Source: Taxillus chinensis
Lineage: Eukaryota; Streptophyta; Magnoliopsida; Santalales; Loranthaceae
NCBI GenBank assembly: GCA_023512835.1
Contig: CM042084.1
Coordinates: forward strand, 53,175,031 to 53,239,030
Direction: 5' to 3'
Length of the DNA: 64,000 nucleotides
A program made the position numbers and the translations under genes. This document shows, piece after piece, positions 36,878 through 46,468 of the stretch; within the stretch, counting starts at the first letter, position 1; every line of letters starts with the position of its first letter. The notes under the pieces were generated by a model that had not been told where the DNA came from, ran no database searches, and saw nothing but the letters and a program-made list of their open reading frames with translations.

Positions 36878-37303
36878 GATGACAGACTACAACCTTTTTG
36901 CAACCACATAGGACAAAACACTCATAATTTCACCATGGTCCTTTAGCAAAAGAGTATCAGAACAACAAAACAAGGGTAATGGAGGCTGCACGTGAGAAAG
37001 GCCTTTCTCACGGGCACCTCCAAATGTTCTAGGATTTTACCACAAGCCTTAGAACAACATCAAACAACATCAGGAAGGCTCCCATGCAAAAATATCACTA
37101 CACGTGAAAAGCCATTCTCACGTGCATTCTCACGGGCACTCCCTATTGGGCTCAAACTTTGCCTCTTGCTTGCTCATCAACATACAAGATGATTTAGCCA
37201 AATTGTGTGGAAATAAAACTCGCTAAAACCCAATAATTTCTACCCAAAAAGGCAAAACTGAGACTAACTCCTCACATCCCAAAATACGGGTCATTACACC
37301 AGT

Positions 37304-38047
37304 ACTTAACGTACTTAAAATTGTTGTCTAAGTAACGACTTACTGGAACAGTGAACCGTTTCTTTGTCCAACCACAGCCTCAGAGATATTGCCTGGTAGC
37401 TTCCCTACGAGTCTACGAGTTTTCCTCTTCGATTCTTCGAGTCTGAGTCTTTGAGCCATGAGAAGTAAATTTCCACTTCTTTTGTTTTCTGGCTTCGAAG
37501 CTAGGTCAGACAGCTGACATCTCATTCTATGAGCCTGAGCTCTACGAGTCTTTGAGTCGAGGACGATTGCGATTCGCCTTGGTCGATAAACCGTGTCATG
37601 GGTCTCTGCAATGGGTTCTTCCTACGACCCTCCGAGCTTCGAGTCTACGACTCTGTACGCTGTGACGTGACTCTGTACGCTGCGACTCTACGAGTCTTTG
37701 ATTCGAGTATTCGAGTCTCTGCTCTTTACCTGTCTACACCTTGGGTCTGTCAAACTATAACCCTTCGACTCTGTGGTCCTTCAAGGCTTCGACCCTGTGG
37801 TCCTTTGAGGGTGCTACTAGCCCCATAATCTGCTCTTTACCTATCTACGACCTTCGAGGCTACGGATCTACAGATCTTCGAGTTAAGGACGTACACAGGT
37901 AGACTCCCTCTACGAGCTCACTCTAAGAGATCACTCTACGAAGTTGTCTAACCAAGTACGGATCTACGACACAGACCTTCGACCCTGCGAATTTCGCTTC
38001 CTGCATTATGTTGACAACAATGACAACACAACCTCGTGGGAACAACA
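37304..38047 (-). repeat. Copia 5' LTR, outer part
   Basis: This piece resumes after the second CCAGT (37299-37303) and matches the 3' LTR from 'gagaagtaaatttc' to the terminus 'ggaacaaca' at 38047. Removing 25024-37303 restores one continuous LTR of about 1.54 kb. Confidence 0.92.
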
Positions 38048-38052
38048 TAAAG
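38048..38052. repeat. Copia target-site duplication, right copy (TAAAG)
   Basis: Directly abuts the CA terminus of the 5' LTR at 38047 and is identical to 17111-17115. Confidence 0.92.
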
Positions 38053-38659
38053 ATACTCTTAATTAAATTTTAGAAAATATAATAAATTAATAATGTTTAA
38101 AATAATAAAGAATTTAATATAATTTAAAGATACTCTTAATTAAAGAATTTATTATAATTTAAGCAAATTATAATAAATTAATACTGTTTAAGATAATATT
38201 TAATTAAGAGAATACAAATAAGAATAGAAGTAAAAATGTTATTGTATATATTTTTTACTTAAAATAAAATTAAAATTGTTTATGATAACATTTTTCAAGA
38301 GACAATGGACAAGATATAGATGATTACTATCATAATTCACATGTGTAATATTAAAAACATCAAATACAACTCGACTGTGGGCTCTCTATTACTGGAGTTG
38401 ATATGACTCGAAGGTCCAAAGGTTCTGACTCAAAGGTTCGAAGGCTTGTGCACTATACGAAGCATCAACAAAGCTATGAGATAGTCATCTTTGAGGCTAT
38501 AGCTAATTGAAGGATCAAAACAACATATCTGAGTACGTTAAGTATCGTATCAAAAGAAACACGTGGACGTTATCCGAAGCTAGAGTAATATGTTTCAACA
38601 ATGGCAATCAAAAGATGGAACATGTCCAACCCTAGCAGAAGGTTTTCATGTAACGGTCG
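38053..38659. other. AT-rich intergenic sequence, the pre-insertion neighbour of the kinase promoter
   Basis: This is the continuation of 17,010-17,110 once the Copia element is removed. It contains an imperfect tandem repeat of about 77 bp (AAAGATACTCTTAATTAA near 38050 and 38126). No gene is seen. Some GGTTCGAAGG-type words occur near 38,400-38,450. Confidence 0.7.
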
Positions 38660-39661
38660 TGTTATGCCCCAGATTTCCAACCCGAGAAAAGCGGTTCATG
38701 ACTCTCCTTTACCCATGCAATGGATAAGGGGTTAGGATACAATTCTACACAGGACATCACACACTTCCACATTAAATATTCAAGGACAGAATTATATATC
38801 TTTATTAAACTCAAATGTCTTTTACATCATTCCTTATTGGGATTACAATGGTTCCACAAAATAATATAAAACAAAACACAACAGATAACTCAGTCTTCCA
38901 CTTTGGTGTTCTCACTTAACGCCTGTAGGTTCCTGAAAACAAACAAGACACAGCATGAGGGGTGAGCAACCACAGCTCAGTAGGGATCATGTCTCCCCAA
39001 CCCATCCCATGCTCCTAGCACTAATAGAGACTACACCGCGGGTACTATCTCAATCATGCAACCCTGTACAGTCATACATCAAGGGTAATCTTGTACTTTC
39101 CCATATATTATCAGGCATATAATAAGTTAAACCGTCATACAGACATCACATCACAAACAGTAGGCAAATACAACTGTTCATAGACCCATGTCTGGGATAT
39201 CACACAGAACAATACAGAATACAATACTGTATCATACATCAAAGTAGTGGGAACATCCTCCTGGAAGAAAGTCCTTCACCAGTCTCAGGTCACACCTGAA
39301 AAGAGAAAATAACAAGTAGGGGTGAGCGACAAGCTCAGTAGGTGACCCTAGTACTCTATATCATGCGAACATACAAGTCTATACTATATACTCTGTGTAC
39401 TCGTGCACTGTGTAGTGTGCACAATCATCAGGACTCATCCTGCAAACAAACATCAGGACCCAGCATGCCCACACAGAATAGCTTGTCCACGATCCTTCAT
39501 GGGATCCTAGCTCATGGCACTCAGCCCTAGCTCCACGAAATGGCTCACGAGCTCAACGGCTCAACACAATCCTCAATAGGATCTCAACTCAAGGCACTCA
39601 ATATTAGCTCCACAAGCTCAACGGCTCACGAGCTCAACGGCTCAACATAGGCCTTAGCCTT
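38660..39661 (-). repeat. Truncated Gypsy LTR, minus orientation
   Basis: It begins TGTTATGCCCCAGATTTCCA, the terminal sequence of the same LTR superfamily, and includes the conserved block around 'cagctcagtagggatcatgtctccccaaccc' in part. It is cut off at 39661 by the plus-strand LTR. A run of GCTCAACGGCTCA-type short repeats lies at 39,540-39,650. Confidence 0.75.
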
Positions 39662-41402
39662 TGTAATGACCCGTGTTTTGGGATGTGAGGAGTTAGTCAG
39701 TTTTGCCTTTTGGGGTGGCAATTATTGGGTTTTGGGAAGTTTTCTTCCTACACACATTGGATAGAACACCTTGTATTATGATGAGCAAGCTAGAGGCAAG
39801 ATTTGAACCCAAGAGGGAGCTGTTAGAGGTTGCACGTGACAATGGCATTGTTGCGTGCATTATCACGTGCAAGGAGATTATTGCGTACCTGCCTTCTACA
39901 TGATTCAATGAAGCTTGGGAAAGAATTTCACATCATTTGGAGCTGCATGTGATATGGGGATATCACGTGCAATATGGCGTGCAGCCATGTTTTTGTACCA
40001 TCACTTTGGTTTTGTTATTTTAATAATCTTTTCTCAAAGGGGCATGTTTGAATTGTGTGTATTTTGTCCTGTGTGGATATGGAAAGGTTGTAGCATGTTT
40101 TAATCAAAACTATGTCATTTTAATGATGGGGTTCACTTAATCAAAACTACGTTGTTTTGATGTTGAGGTGTCTATATAAGGAGGAGGAGCCCTCTTTGTT
40201 TTAGGTTTAGGGTTTTTATTGTCAGCCACCATAGCCGTCGCAGAGAGAGAGAGAGAGAGGATCTCCTGGTCGTTGCTGCAAGGGTGACTAGCGTGGGTGG
40301 ACGGCGTCTAGCATGGGAGCAAGGAGGATCTTCCAGAGGTAGGGGTTCTGTCTCTTCTAGTACCCATTCCGGGGTTAGGCCCTGTGGTGGATGATTTGTA
40401 GAGTATTGTCGTTGTTATAAATATATATATGTAAATCCATATAGGTGTGATCTCCTATATGGATGTTGGTCTTCAATGGCATATTTTGTTTGGTGTGAAC
40501 TCTTGGGGTTCGTTGCGTGGCAGTGGGTCTTAGAGGCCGTTGGGAACGTCTGTGTTGTTCGTTGGGCTTCGTTCCGCTGTAGGTTCACGTGGGGAAACCT
40601 TAAGGTTTCGGGGGGGGATATATTTAATTATATGCCTGTGTGGCTGAGATGCATGTCATGTGTTTGATTTTATGGCTGTGTGGTTGAGATGCATGTTATG
40701 TGTTTGATTTTATGCCTGTGTGGTTGAGATGCATGTTATGTGTTTGATTGTATGCCTCTGTGGCTGGTTGTGAGCCTATGTGGCTGGTTGTGAGCCTGTG
40801 TGGCTAGTTATGAGCCTGTGTGGCTGATTGTGAGCCTGTGTGGCTGTGGATGTGGGCTTGTGTGGCCGTGGAGCCTGTGTGGCATTGGAAATAGTTGTGT
40901 TTGCCCTTGTGATTTGTATGCTGTCATATTTATTTAAGTTGAATAAAACCTGTATATACTTGTATCACGACACTGCACCAGTACACGTTGACATGTAGGT
41001 GCTAGGAGCATGGGATGGGTTGGGGAGACATGATCCCAACTGAGCTGTGGTTGCTCACCCCTCCTACTGTGTTTCTTTTCTTTTCAAGGACCTACAGGCG
41101 TTAGGTGGGAATACCAAGGTAGAAGACAGCTCTGCCATGTTGCTTGTTTAAATGTTATTCTGTGTTATGTTGTTTTGTGGGACTTTGTAATCCCAATGGA
41201 AAATGATGTAACCCCAGTGGGGAAGAATTGTAAACATTTAATTGAGGTTTAAAATTATTAATAAGATGATTTTGTTTTTGTGAAAATTTATTGTGGTTGT
41301 GCGTTAAGTCCTGTGTGGAATTAATTCCAACCCCTTGCCCACTGGGTGGGTAAAGGGGAGTCATGAACCGGTTTCCTCGGGTTGGAAATCCGGGGCGTGA
41401 CA
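39662..41402 (+). repeat. Gypsy 5' LTR, plus orientation
   Basis: The TG...CA LTR runs from TGTAATGACCCG to GGGGCGTGACA (1,741 bp) and is followed three bases later by a primer binding site. It belongs to the same superfamily as the nested Gypsy LTRs. A run of TGTGTGGCTG-type short repeats occupies about 40,630-40,890. Confidence 0.9.
40106..40181 (+). promoter_or_regulatory. Plus-strand LTR core promoter: paired palindromes and TATA box
   Basis: Motifs AAAACTATGTCATTTT (40106-40121) and AAAACTACGTTGTTTT (40143-40158) are 37 bp apart. They are followed by CTATATAAGG (about 40172-40181), the mirror of the arrangement in the minus-strand LTRs. Confidence 0.6.
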
Positions 41403-41405
41403 ATA

Positions 41406-41418
41406 TGGTATCAGAGCA
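41406..41418 (+). other. Primer binding site of plus-strand Gypsy
   Basis: TGGTATCAGAGCA lies just inside the LTR, initiator tRNA-Met type. The following leader to about 41547 matches the leader of the nested Gypsy (34,975-35,107 on the minus strand). Confidence 0.9.
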
Positions 41419-41547
41419 TGGTCTAGTTGGCGTAGGCCGTAGAGTAGTGGGCGGATTTGGTTATCTTGAGTCCTTTGGAGGAGCCTGGAGGGACGTGCCT
41501 GATCAACACGGTCCTCTTTGAGCCTCTAAGGTGTACTTGGGGTAGTG

Positions 41548-42810
41548 TCCTGATCAAGTTGAATCCGGAGAAGTGTACCTTTGGTGCTACATTAGGTAAG
41601 CTATTGGGCTTTATAGTCAGTGAGAAAGGGATAGAGATTGACCCCAACAAGATTCGAGCTATCCAGGAGATGTCGCCGCCAAGCATGGTTAGGGAAGTCA
41701 GGAGTTTCTTGGGGCATTTGAACTACATGGCTAGGTTCATTTCTCAGTTAACGGCCACATGTGAACCGTTATTTAAATCACTACGAAAGGACAATCCAGA
41801 AGTTTGGAATGGAGCATGTCAGGAAGCTTTTGACAAAATGAAGCAGTACTTGATGAGTCCACCGATACTAGTTCCACCGGTACCTAACAAGCCACTTATC
41901 CTATATCTAACTGTCCAAGGCTCGTCAATGGGTTCTGTATTGGGACAACATGACGCTTCAGGAAGGAAGGAACAAGCAATTTATTACCCGAGTAAGAAGT
42001 TTACCCCTGGTGAAACAAAATACACTCCATTGGAAAAGGCTTGTTGCGCTCTGGTTTGGACTGTCTGGCGATTAAGACAGTACACCCTTTATCATACAAC
42101 ATGGCTTATTGCGAAACATGACCCGCTCAAATACTTATTGGAGAAACCATTAATTTCTGGGAGGATCGCCAAGTGGTAGCTATTGTTATCCGAATATGAT
42201 ATTGTGTACGTGCCTCAGAAAGCCATAAAAGGAAGTGTCATAACAGACTATCTTGCAGAAAGGGCCTTGGAAGACTACGAGCCAATGAATGTAGGATTCC
42301 CCGATGAGTATATCAATATCATTGAAGAAGAGTCTGACTCATGGATCATGTGGTTTGACGGTGCCTCCAGTCTGTTGGGGCATGGTATTGGGGCCATCTT
42401 GATATCCCCAAAGGGTGAGCATTTCCCCATGGCAACCAAGTTGACATTCCCATGTATCGATAATGTGGCCGAGTATGAAGCTTGTTTGATGGGTCTTCAA
42501 GAAACTATTAATCGAGAAATCAAGAAATTACAAGTCTTCGGTGATTCAGCCCTTGTGATTTATCAAGTAAGAAATGAGTGGGAAACCCAGAATCACAAAT
42601 TGATCCCATATCAGAAGCTTATCTCTAGACTGCTCGAGCAGTTCGAGGAGATTACCTTTGAGCACATGCCAAGAGAGCATAATCAGATTCCCGATGCACT
42701 GGCAACCCTAGCCTCCCTTATTCAACTAGATACAAAATTAGAAGTTCAATCCTTTGATATTCATGTACGAGACACACCAGTTCACTGTGTGGTTATTGAA
42801 GGAGATCCAG
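41548..42810 (+). pseudogene. TAT/Ogre RT thumb, RNase H and second RNase H
   Basis: The sequence starts abruptly within RT (LNPEKCTFGATLGKLLGF), after the catalytic YVDD region, and continues through RNase H (AIYYPSKKFTPGE, YTPLEKACCALVW). After an in-frame TAG at 42177-42179 comes a second RNase H-like domain: WIMWFDGASS, NVAEYEACLMGL, FGDSALVIYQV and HNQIPDALATLAS. This D-E-D archaeal-type RNase H copy is diagnostic of the TAT/Ogre lineage of Ty3/Gypsy. The N-terminal half of pol and gag are absent at this locus. Confidence 0.9.
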
Positions 42811-44071
42811 AAAAAAAAAGCCTTGGTATCATGATCTCAGACAATACCTACTCAAGCAAGAATATCTCGAAGGAGCTTCCGACACAGACAAGAGGAACAT
42901 TCGGCGGACTGCGATGAAGTGTTACCTTGATGGCTCCATCCTATATCGACGAAATCACGATATGGTGCTACTGCGTTGTGTCGAAAAGGAGGAGTCGTTG
43001 TAACTAATGAAGGAACTTCATGAAGGGAGTTGCGGTTCACACGCAAACGGGTATGCACTAGCAAGACAAATTATGAGAATGAGTTACTACTAGGTCACAA
43101 TGGAGAAAGACTGCATTGATTATGTACGCAAGTGTTTCAAATGTCAAATATATGGCGATAAGATTCAAGCACCCTCATCTTAGTTGCATGTGATAACTTC
43201 ACCATGGCCTTTCTCGCTTTGGGGCATGGACGTCATTGGACTTATATCACCGAAGGCATCTAATGGACATCGTTTCATCTTGGTGGCCATTGATTACTTC
43301 ACTAAATGGGTGGAAGCCGCATCTTACGCCAACGTGACACAAGCAGTGGTGGTCAAGTTTGTTCGCAACAATATCATATGCCGGTATGGGCTCCCAGAGC
43401 AGATCATCATAGACAACGCAACAAACTTGAACATCCGAATGATGAGCAATTTGTGTGAGCAGTTCAAGATCCAGCACTGAAATTCAATCCCGTACAGATG
43501 TAAGATGAATGGGGCAGTCGAAGCAGCTAACAAGAATATCAAGAATATTGTCAGAAAGATGACTGAGACGTACAAGGATTGGCATGAGAAGTTGCCATAT
43601 GCATTACACGCATACTGCACCTCAGTGCGTACATCAACTGGGGCAACTCCATTCTCATTAGTCTATGGGATGGAAGCAGTGTTACCGATAGAAGTGGAGA
43701 TCCCTTCCTTACGCATACTCAAGGACACACAGTTGGATGAAGCAGAGTGGGTTCAAAGACGGTATGAACAACTGAATTTCGTGGAAGAAAAGTGCATCGC
43801 AATGGTTAATAGAGGCTGATTGTACCAACAAAGAATGATGAAGAGTTATGACAAGAAGGTGAAGCCTCAAACTTTTCAAGAGGGGGAGCTTGTACTCAAG
43901 AAGATCTTGCCTATCCAAGCTGACCACAGGGGCAAGTGGACACCCAATTATGAAGGTCCGTACGTCGTTAAAAGAGCTTTATCTGGCGGAGCACTAATCC
44001 TTGTTAAGATGGACGAAAATGAGCTACTAAATCCGGTCAACAGTGATGCCGTAAAGAAATTCTATGCTTGA
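42811..44071 (+). pseudogene. TAT/Ogre integrase
   Basis: The frame shifts at an A-run (about 42811-42819). The HHCC zinc finger (HEGSCGSHANG followed by CFKCQIYGD, 43,010-43,155) and the integrase core (WGMDVIGLISPKASNGHRF, IIIDNATNLN, MNGAVEAANKNIKN) follow. The conserved DNG reads DNA. In-frame stops lie near 42995, 43092, 43182, 43478 and 43818. The C-terminal GKWTPNYEGPYVVKRA domain ends at 44071. It is inactive. Confidence 0.9.
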
Positions 44072-44534
44072 CTCCTGTTACCATATTGTATTGGATTAGG
44101 ATCGACATGTAATCAAATGACTCTATCCATATCAAACCTTTTGCTGTCATTCTCCTATCTTTTCAATACATCTCATTGAAGTCCCATAGTGATGCCCTAC
44201 ACTGGGGCATTTCCTATTCAAATACCTCCACAACACGAGAAGTGGAAACATGCATGCCCAAAATTCCTACTTAGCTTAAAGTTCCAAAAACAAAAATAGA
44301 AAAAAAAAGAAAAAGAAAAAGAAACCGAAAAAAAGAGCACATGACCAATTCAGAATTTTTAAACATTTAGTAATGCCCTGCCCATAATAATGACCTTTGT
44401 CAGCAAAAATCAACATTTTCCTTGGTCTTCTATCCCAACCAAAAGCCAACTGCCAATACTTATACCCTTCCCGAGTCATTGATTATATGTATGATCTTTT
44501 TCTCAATCCAATATGAGTAACGGAAAATCCTAAA

Positions 44535-44790
44535 GCAAAAAGCGGACTTAGTGAAAACCCGAAAGGGCGCTAAGGGTAAAATACAAAGCTTAAGCACACA
44601 CAAAAAAAGAACAAACAAACAAACAAGGCCGGACTTAGTAAAAACCCGAAAGGGCATTAAGGGTAAAATACACAGGCAAAAAGAAAGTCATACTTAGTAA
44701 AAACCCGAAAGGGCGCTAAGGGTAAAAAACAAAGGCAAAAGAAGAAAAATTGGATTTCGTGAAAACCTGAAAAGGCGCTAAGGACAAAGC
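44535..44790 (+). repeat. Four copies of a CCCGAAAGGGCGCTAAGGG repeat
   Basis: Copies start near 44,540, 44,628, 44,687 and 44,750. Related copies lie at 54,908 and 54,993 in the next TAT unit, so the repeat belongs to the family. Confidence 0.8.
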
Positions 44791-45689
44791 AAAGACAACA
44801 GAAAGAGAACCCAGTGATGAAACATCTAACACTTGGGGTTAGAGATAATCATAGATTCAAGACAAAGTAGCCAATGAAGCAGCTGCATATTGCAAGCAAA
44901 AAAGAACTTTAGTCAAACTAAAGGCACACCTAAATCAAAATTGCATCTCACGCTTTTCAAGAACTCAGGTTTTGTTTGTTAAAGTTAGGCATTTTGTGTT
45001 TTATATGCTGTGATTATGACAAATTGAGATCATGCTCATAAATTCTTTTTCAAAATGTTTGCTTTAAAATTTTTTATCTCACTGTAGAGTGAAACCTTCC
45101 AAAGTCTTAATAGACTTCCCCAAGGATTGCCTCGCAGGAAGAAGTTGCTATGAAGAATTATGAGGTAACACCGAGGCCCCATGGATAGAATCCTTGAGAA
45201 GGACTGAATCATGACAATATGTTGCGAGGAAAGGGTGACCCATTGTTGAAGCCAGCAGAGCTTGGAGAAGACAAATCGCGATAACTAGCATTGTTAAATA
45301 AAGGTGTTGATCCTCCGTTGAAGCCAACAGAGCCCCGAGAAGAACTGAGCGGTGAAAATCAAGCATCATTGAAAGGAGATCCGTGACACACCATCAGGAT
45401 CTCTAACTCTCTAGAAGAATGGGATCACAAAGCTTGAGACATTTAACCCTTTCCTTTCCTCCTTGGTTTTCTAATAAGATTGTTAAAAATTCTCATGCAT
45501 CCATGAATAGTCTCATGCATACATGCATATGCCACATGCATTCATTTGCACATATTCTATGCAGGCTCTCGCACCTCATGACTGAGTTCCAGGAGCAAAC
45601 CCTGTATGACATTGACTTGTCACTTCAGGACTATCTCAAGTCACAGTCAGGCACCAGATATCCCTTGAGCCTTTTCACCTTCTTTTAAA

Positions 45690-46310
45690 TTCCAAAATTT
45701 TTAAACCATCATTTCAAAGATTTTTCATTTCAAAATTTTAATTTCCTATTAATCTCAAGGTTTTCTCATTGCCATTTTCAAATTCACATTAATCTCAAGG
45801 ATTTTTCATTTCAAGTTTTTAATTTCCTGTTAATTTCAAAGATTTTTCATTCCCGTTTTAAAATTCCCATCAATCTCAAGGATTTTTTTATTCCCGTTTT
45901 TAAATTCCTTTTATCTCAAGGACTTTTTATTCCCTGTTTTAAAAACCTCAAGGGTCTTTCCATTTCAAAATTTTAAATTCCTGTTCATCTCAAGGATTTT
46001 TATTCCCTTTTTTTTAAAACATCAAGGGCCTTTCAATTTCAAGTTTTTTAATTCCTATTAATCTCAAGGATTTTTATTCTCTATTTTAAACCTCAAAGGC
46101 GTTTCCATTTCAAGATTTTCAATTCCTGTTAATCTCAAGGATTTTTATTCTCTGTTGTAAATCTCAAGGGCCTTTTTCTTTCAAGTTTTCAATCCCTATT
46201 AATCTCTAGGACTTTTATTTCCCATTTTTAAACCTCAAGGGCTTTTCCGTTTAGTGTTTTAACTTCCTTTTAAATCTCTTTTTACCTCAAGGGCCTCTCC
46301 ATTTTCCAAG
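45690..46310 (+). repeat. Diverged 60-70-bp tandem repeats
   Basis: The unit contains TTAATCTCAAGG, a poly-T-rich ATTTTTATTCCC and CCTCAAGGGCC TTTCCATTTC-type words. Copies are degenerate. Confidence 0.75.
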
Positions 46311-46455
46311 TGTTTGCATTTTTCAACTCAAAACCCAAGTGCTCCGATTCTTAGCAGAACCATCCCTTGGTAACAGGTACGCCAGGTAAGCAGTCCAACC
46401 CGTCCAAAACAAGTCCATCATATCTTTATGCATCATTTGTACACAAATGATACAC

Positions 46456-46468
46456 AAAGAGGGGCAGT
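46456..46468 (+). other. TAT polypurine tract
   Basis: AAAGAGGGGCAGT lies directly before the LTR start TGTTGGACC. The same tract occurs at 57177-57189 and, on the minus strand, at 63089-63101. A 20-bp near-palindrome (46432-46451) lies just upstream. Confidence 0.85.

Larger units (their letters stand above)
25024..37298 (-). mobile_element. Ty3/Gypsy chromovirus (Tekay/Del-like) nested in the Copia 5' LTR
   Basis: A perfect target duplication, CCAGT, at 25019-25023 and 37299-37303 bounds the element. The LTRs are 25024-28540 (3', itself interrupted) and 35124-37298 (5', containing the N gap). The internal order on the minus strand is primer site, gag with two CCHC knuckles, protease, RT, RNase H, integrase, chromodomain-like tail and PPT. 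The integrase and chromodomain sequence resembles the Tekay/Del chromovirus lineage. A gag-protease block is duplicated into the 3' end. Many stops make it non-autonomous. In the first 165 bases of the two LTRs I count about seven differences by eye, mostly C/T. Confidence 0.95.
35124..37298 (-). repeat. Gypsy 5' LTR (with sequence gap)
   Basis: The LTR begins TGTCATGCCTCGG at 35124, next to the primer site, and ends TCATTACA at 37298. It holds 500 N (35619-36118), two copies of the 37-bp repeat that is present three times in the 3' LTR, and a long (CT)n tract. Confidence 0.92.
17116..38047 (-). mobile_element. Ty1/Copia retrotransposon, 5' LTR interrupted by nested Gypsy
   Basis: The outer boundaries are proved by a perfect 5-bp target duplication, TAAAG, at 17111-17115 and 38048-38052. 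The 3' LTR is 17116-18443. The 5' LTR is in two pieces, 24227-25023 and 37304-38047, separated by a 12.3-kb Gypsy element and its duplicated target. The interior carries PPT, RT-RNase H, integrase, protease, multi-knuckle gag and a tRNA-Met-type primer site, in that order along the plus coordinates. The gag layout (UBN2-type domain, knuckle, acidic coiled coil, further knuckles) resembles the SIRE/Maximus group, but the lineage is uncertain. Multiple nonsense codons show it is dead. Confidence 0.95.
44072..46455 (+). other. TAT/Ogre 3' non-coding region with tandem repeats
   Basis: No coding capacity is seen between integrase and PPT. It holds four copies of a repeat with AAAACCCGAAAGGGC and GCTAAGGGTAAAA (44,535-44,790). 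Further on are about nine diverged copies of a 60-70-bp unit with ATTCCTGTTAATCTCAAGG (45,690-46,310). Such regions are usual between pol and LTR in this lineage. Confidence 0.75.

Noticed and set aside
38400..38460. GGTTCGAAGG-rich words thought to be another Copia LTR piece
   Set aside because: Only short words match the Copia LTR and no continuous alignment could be made by eye.
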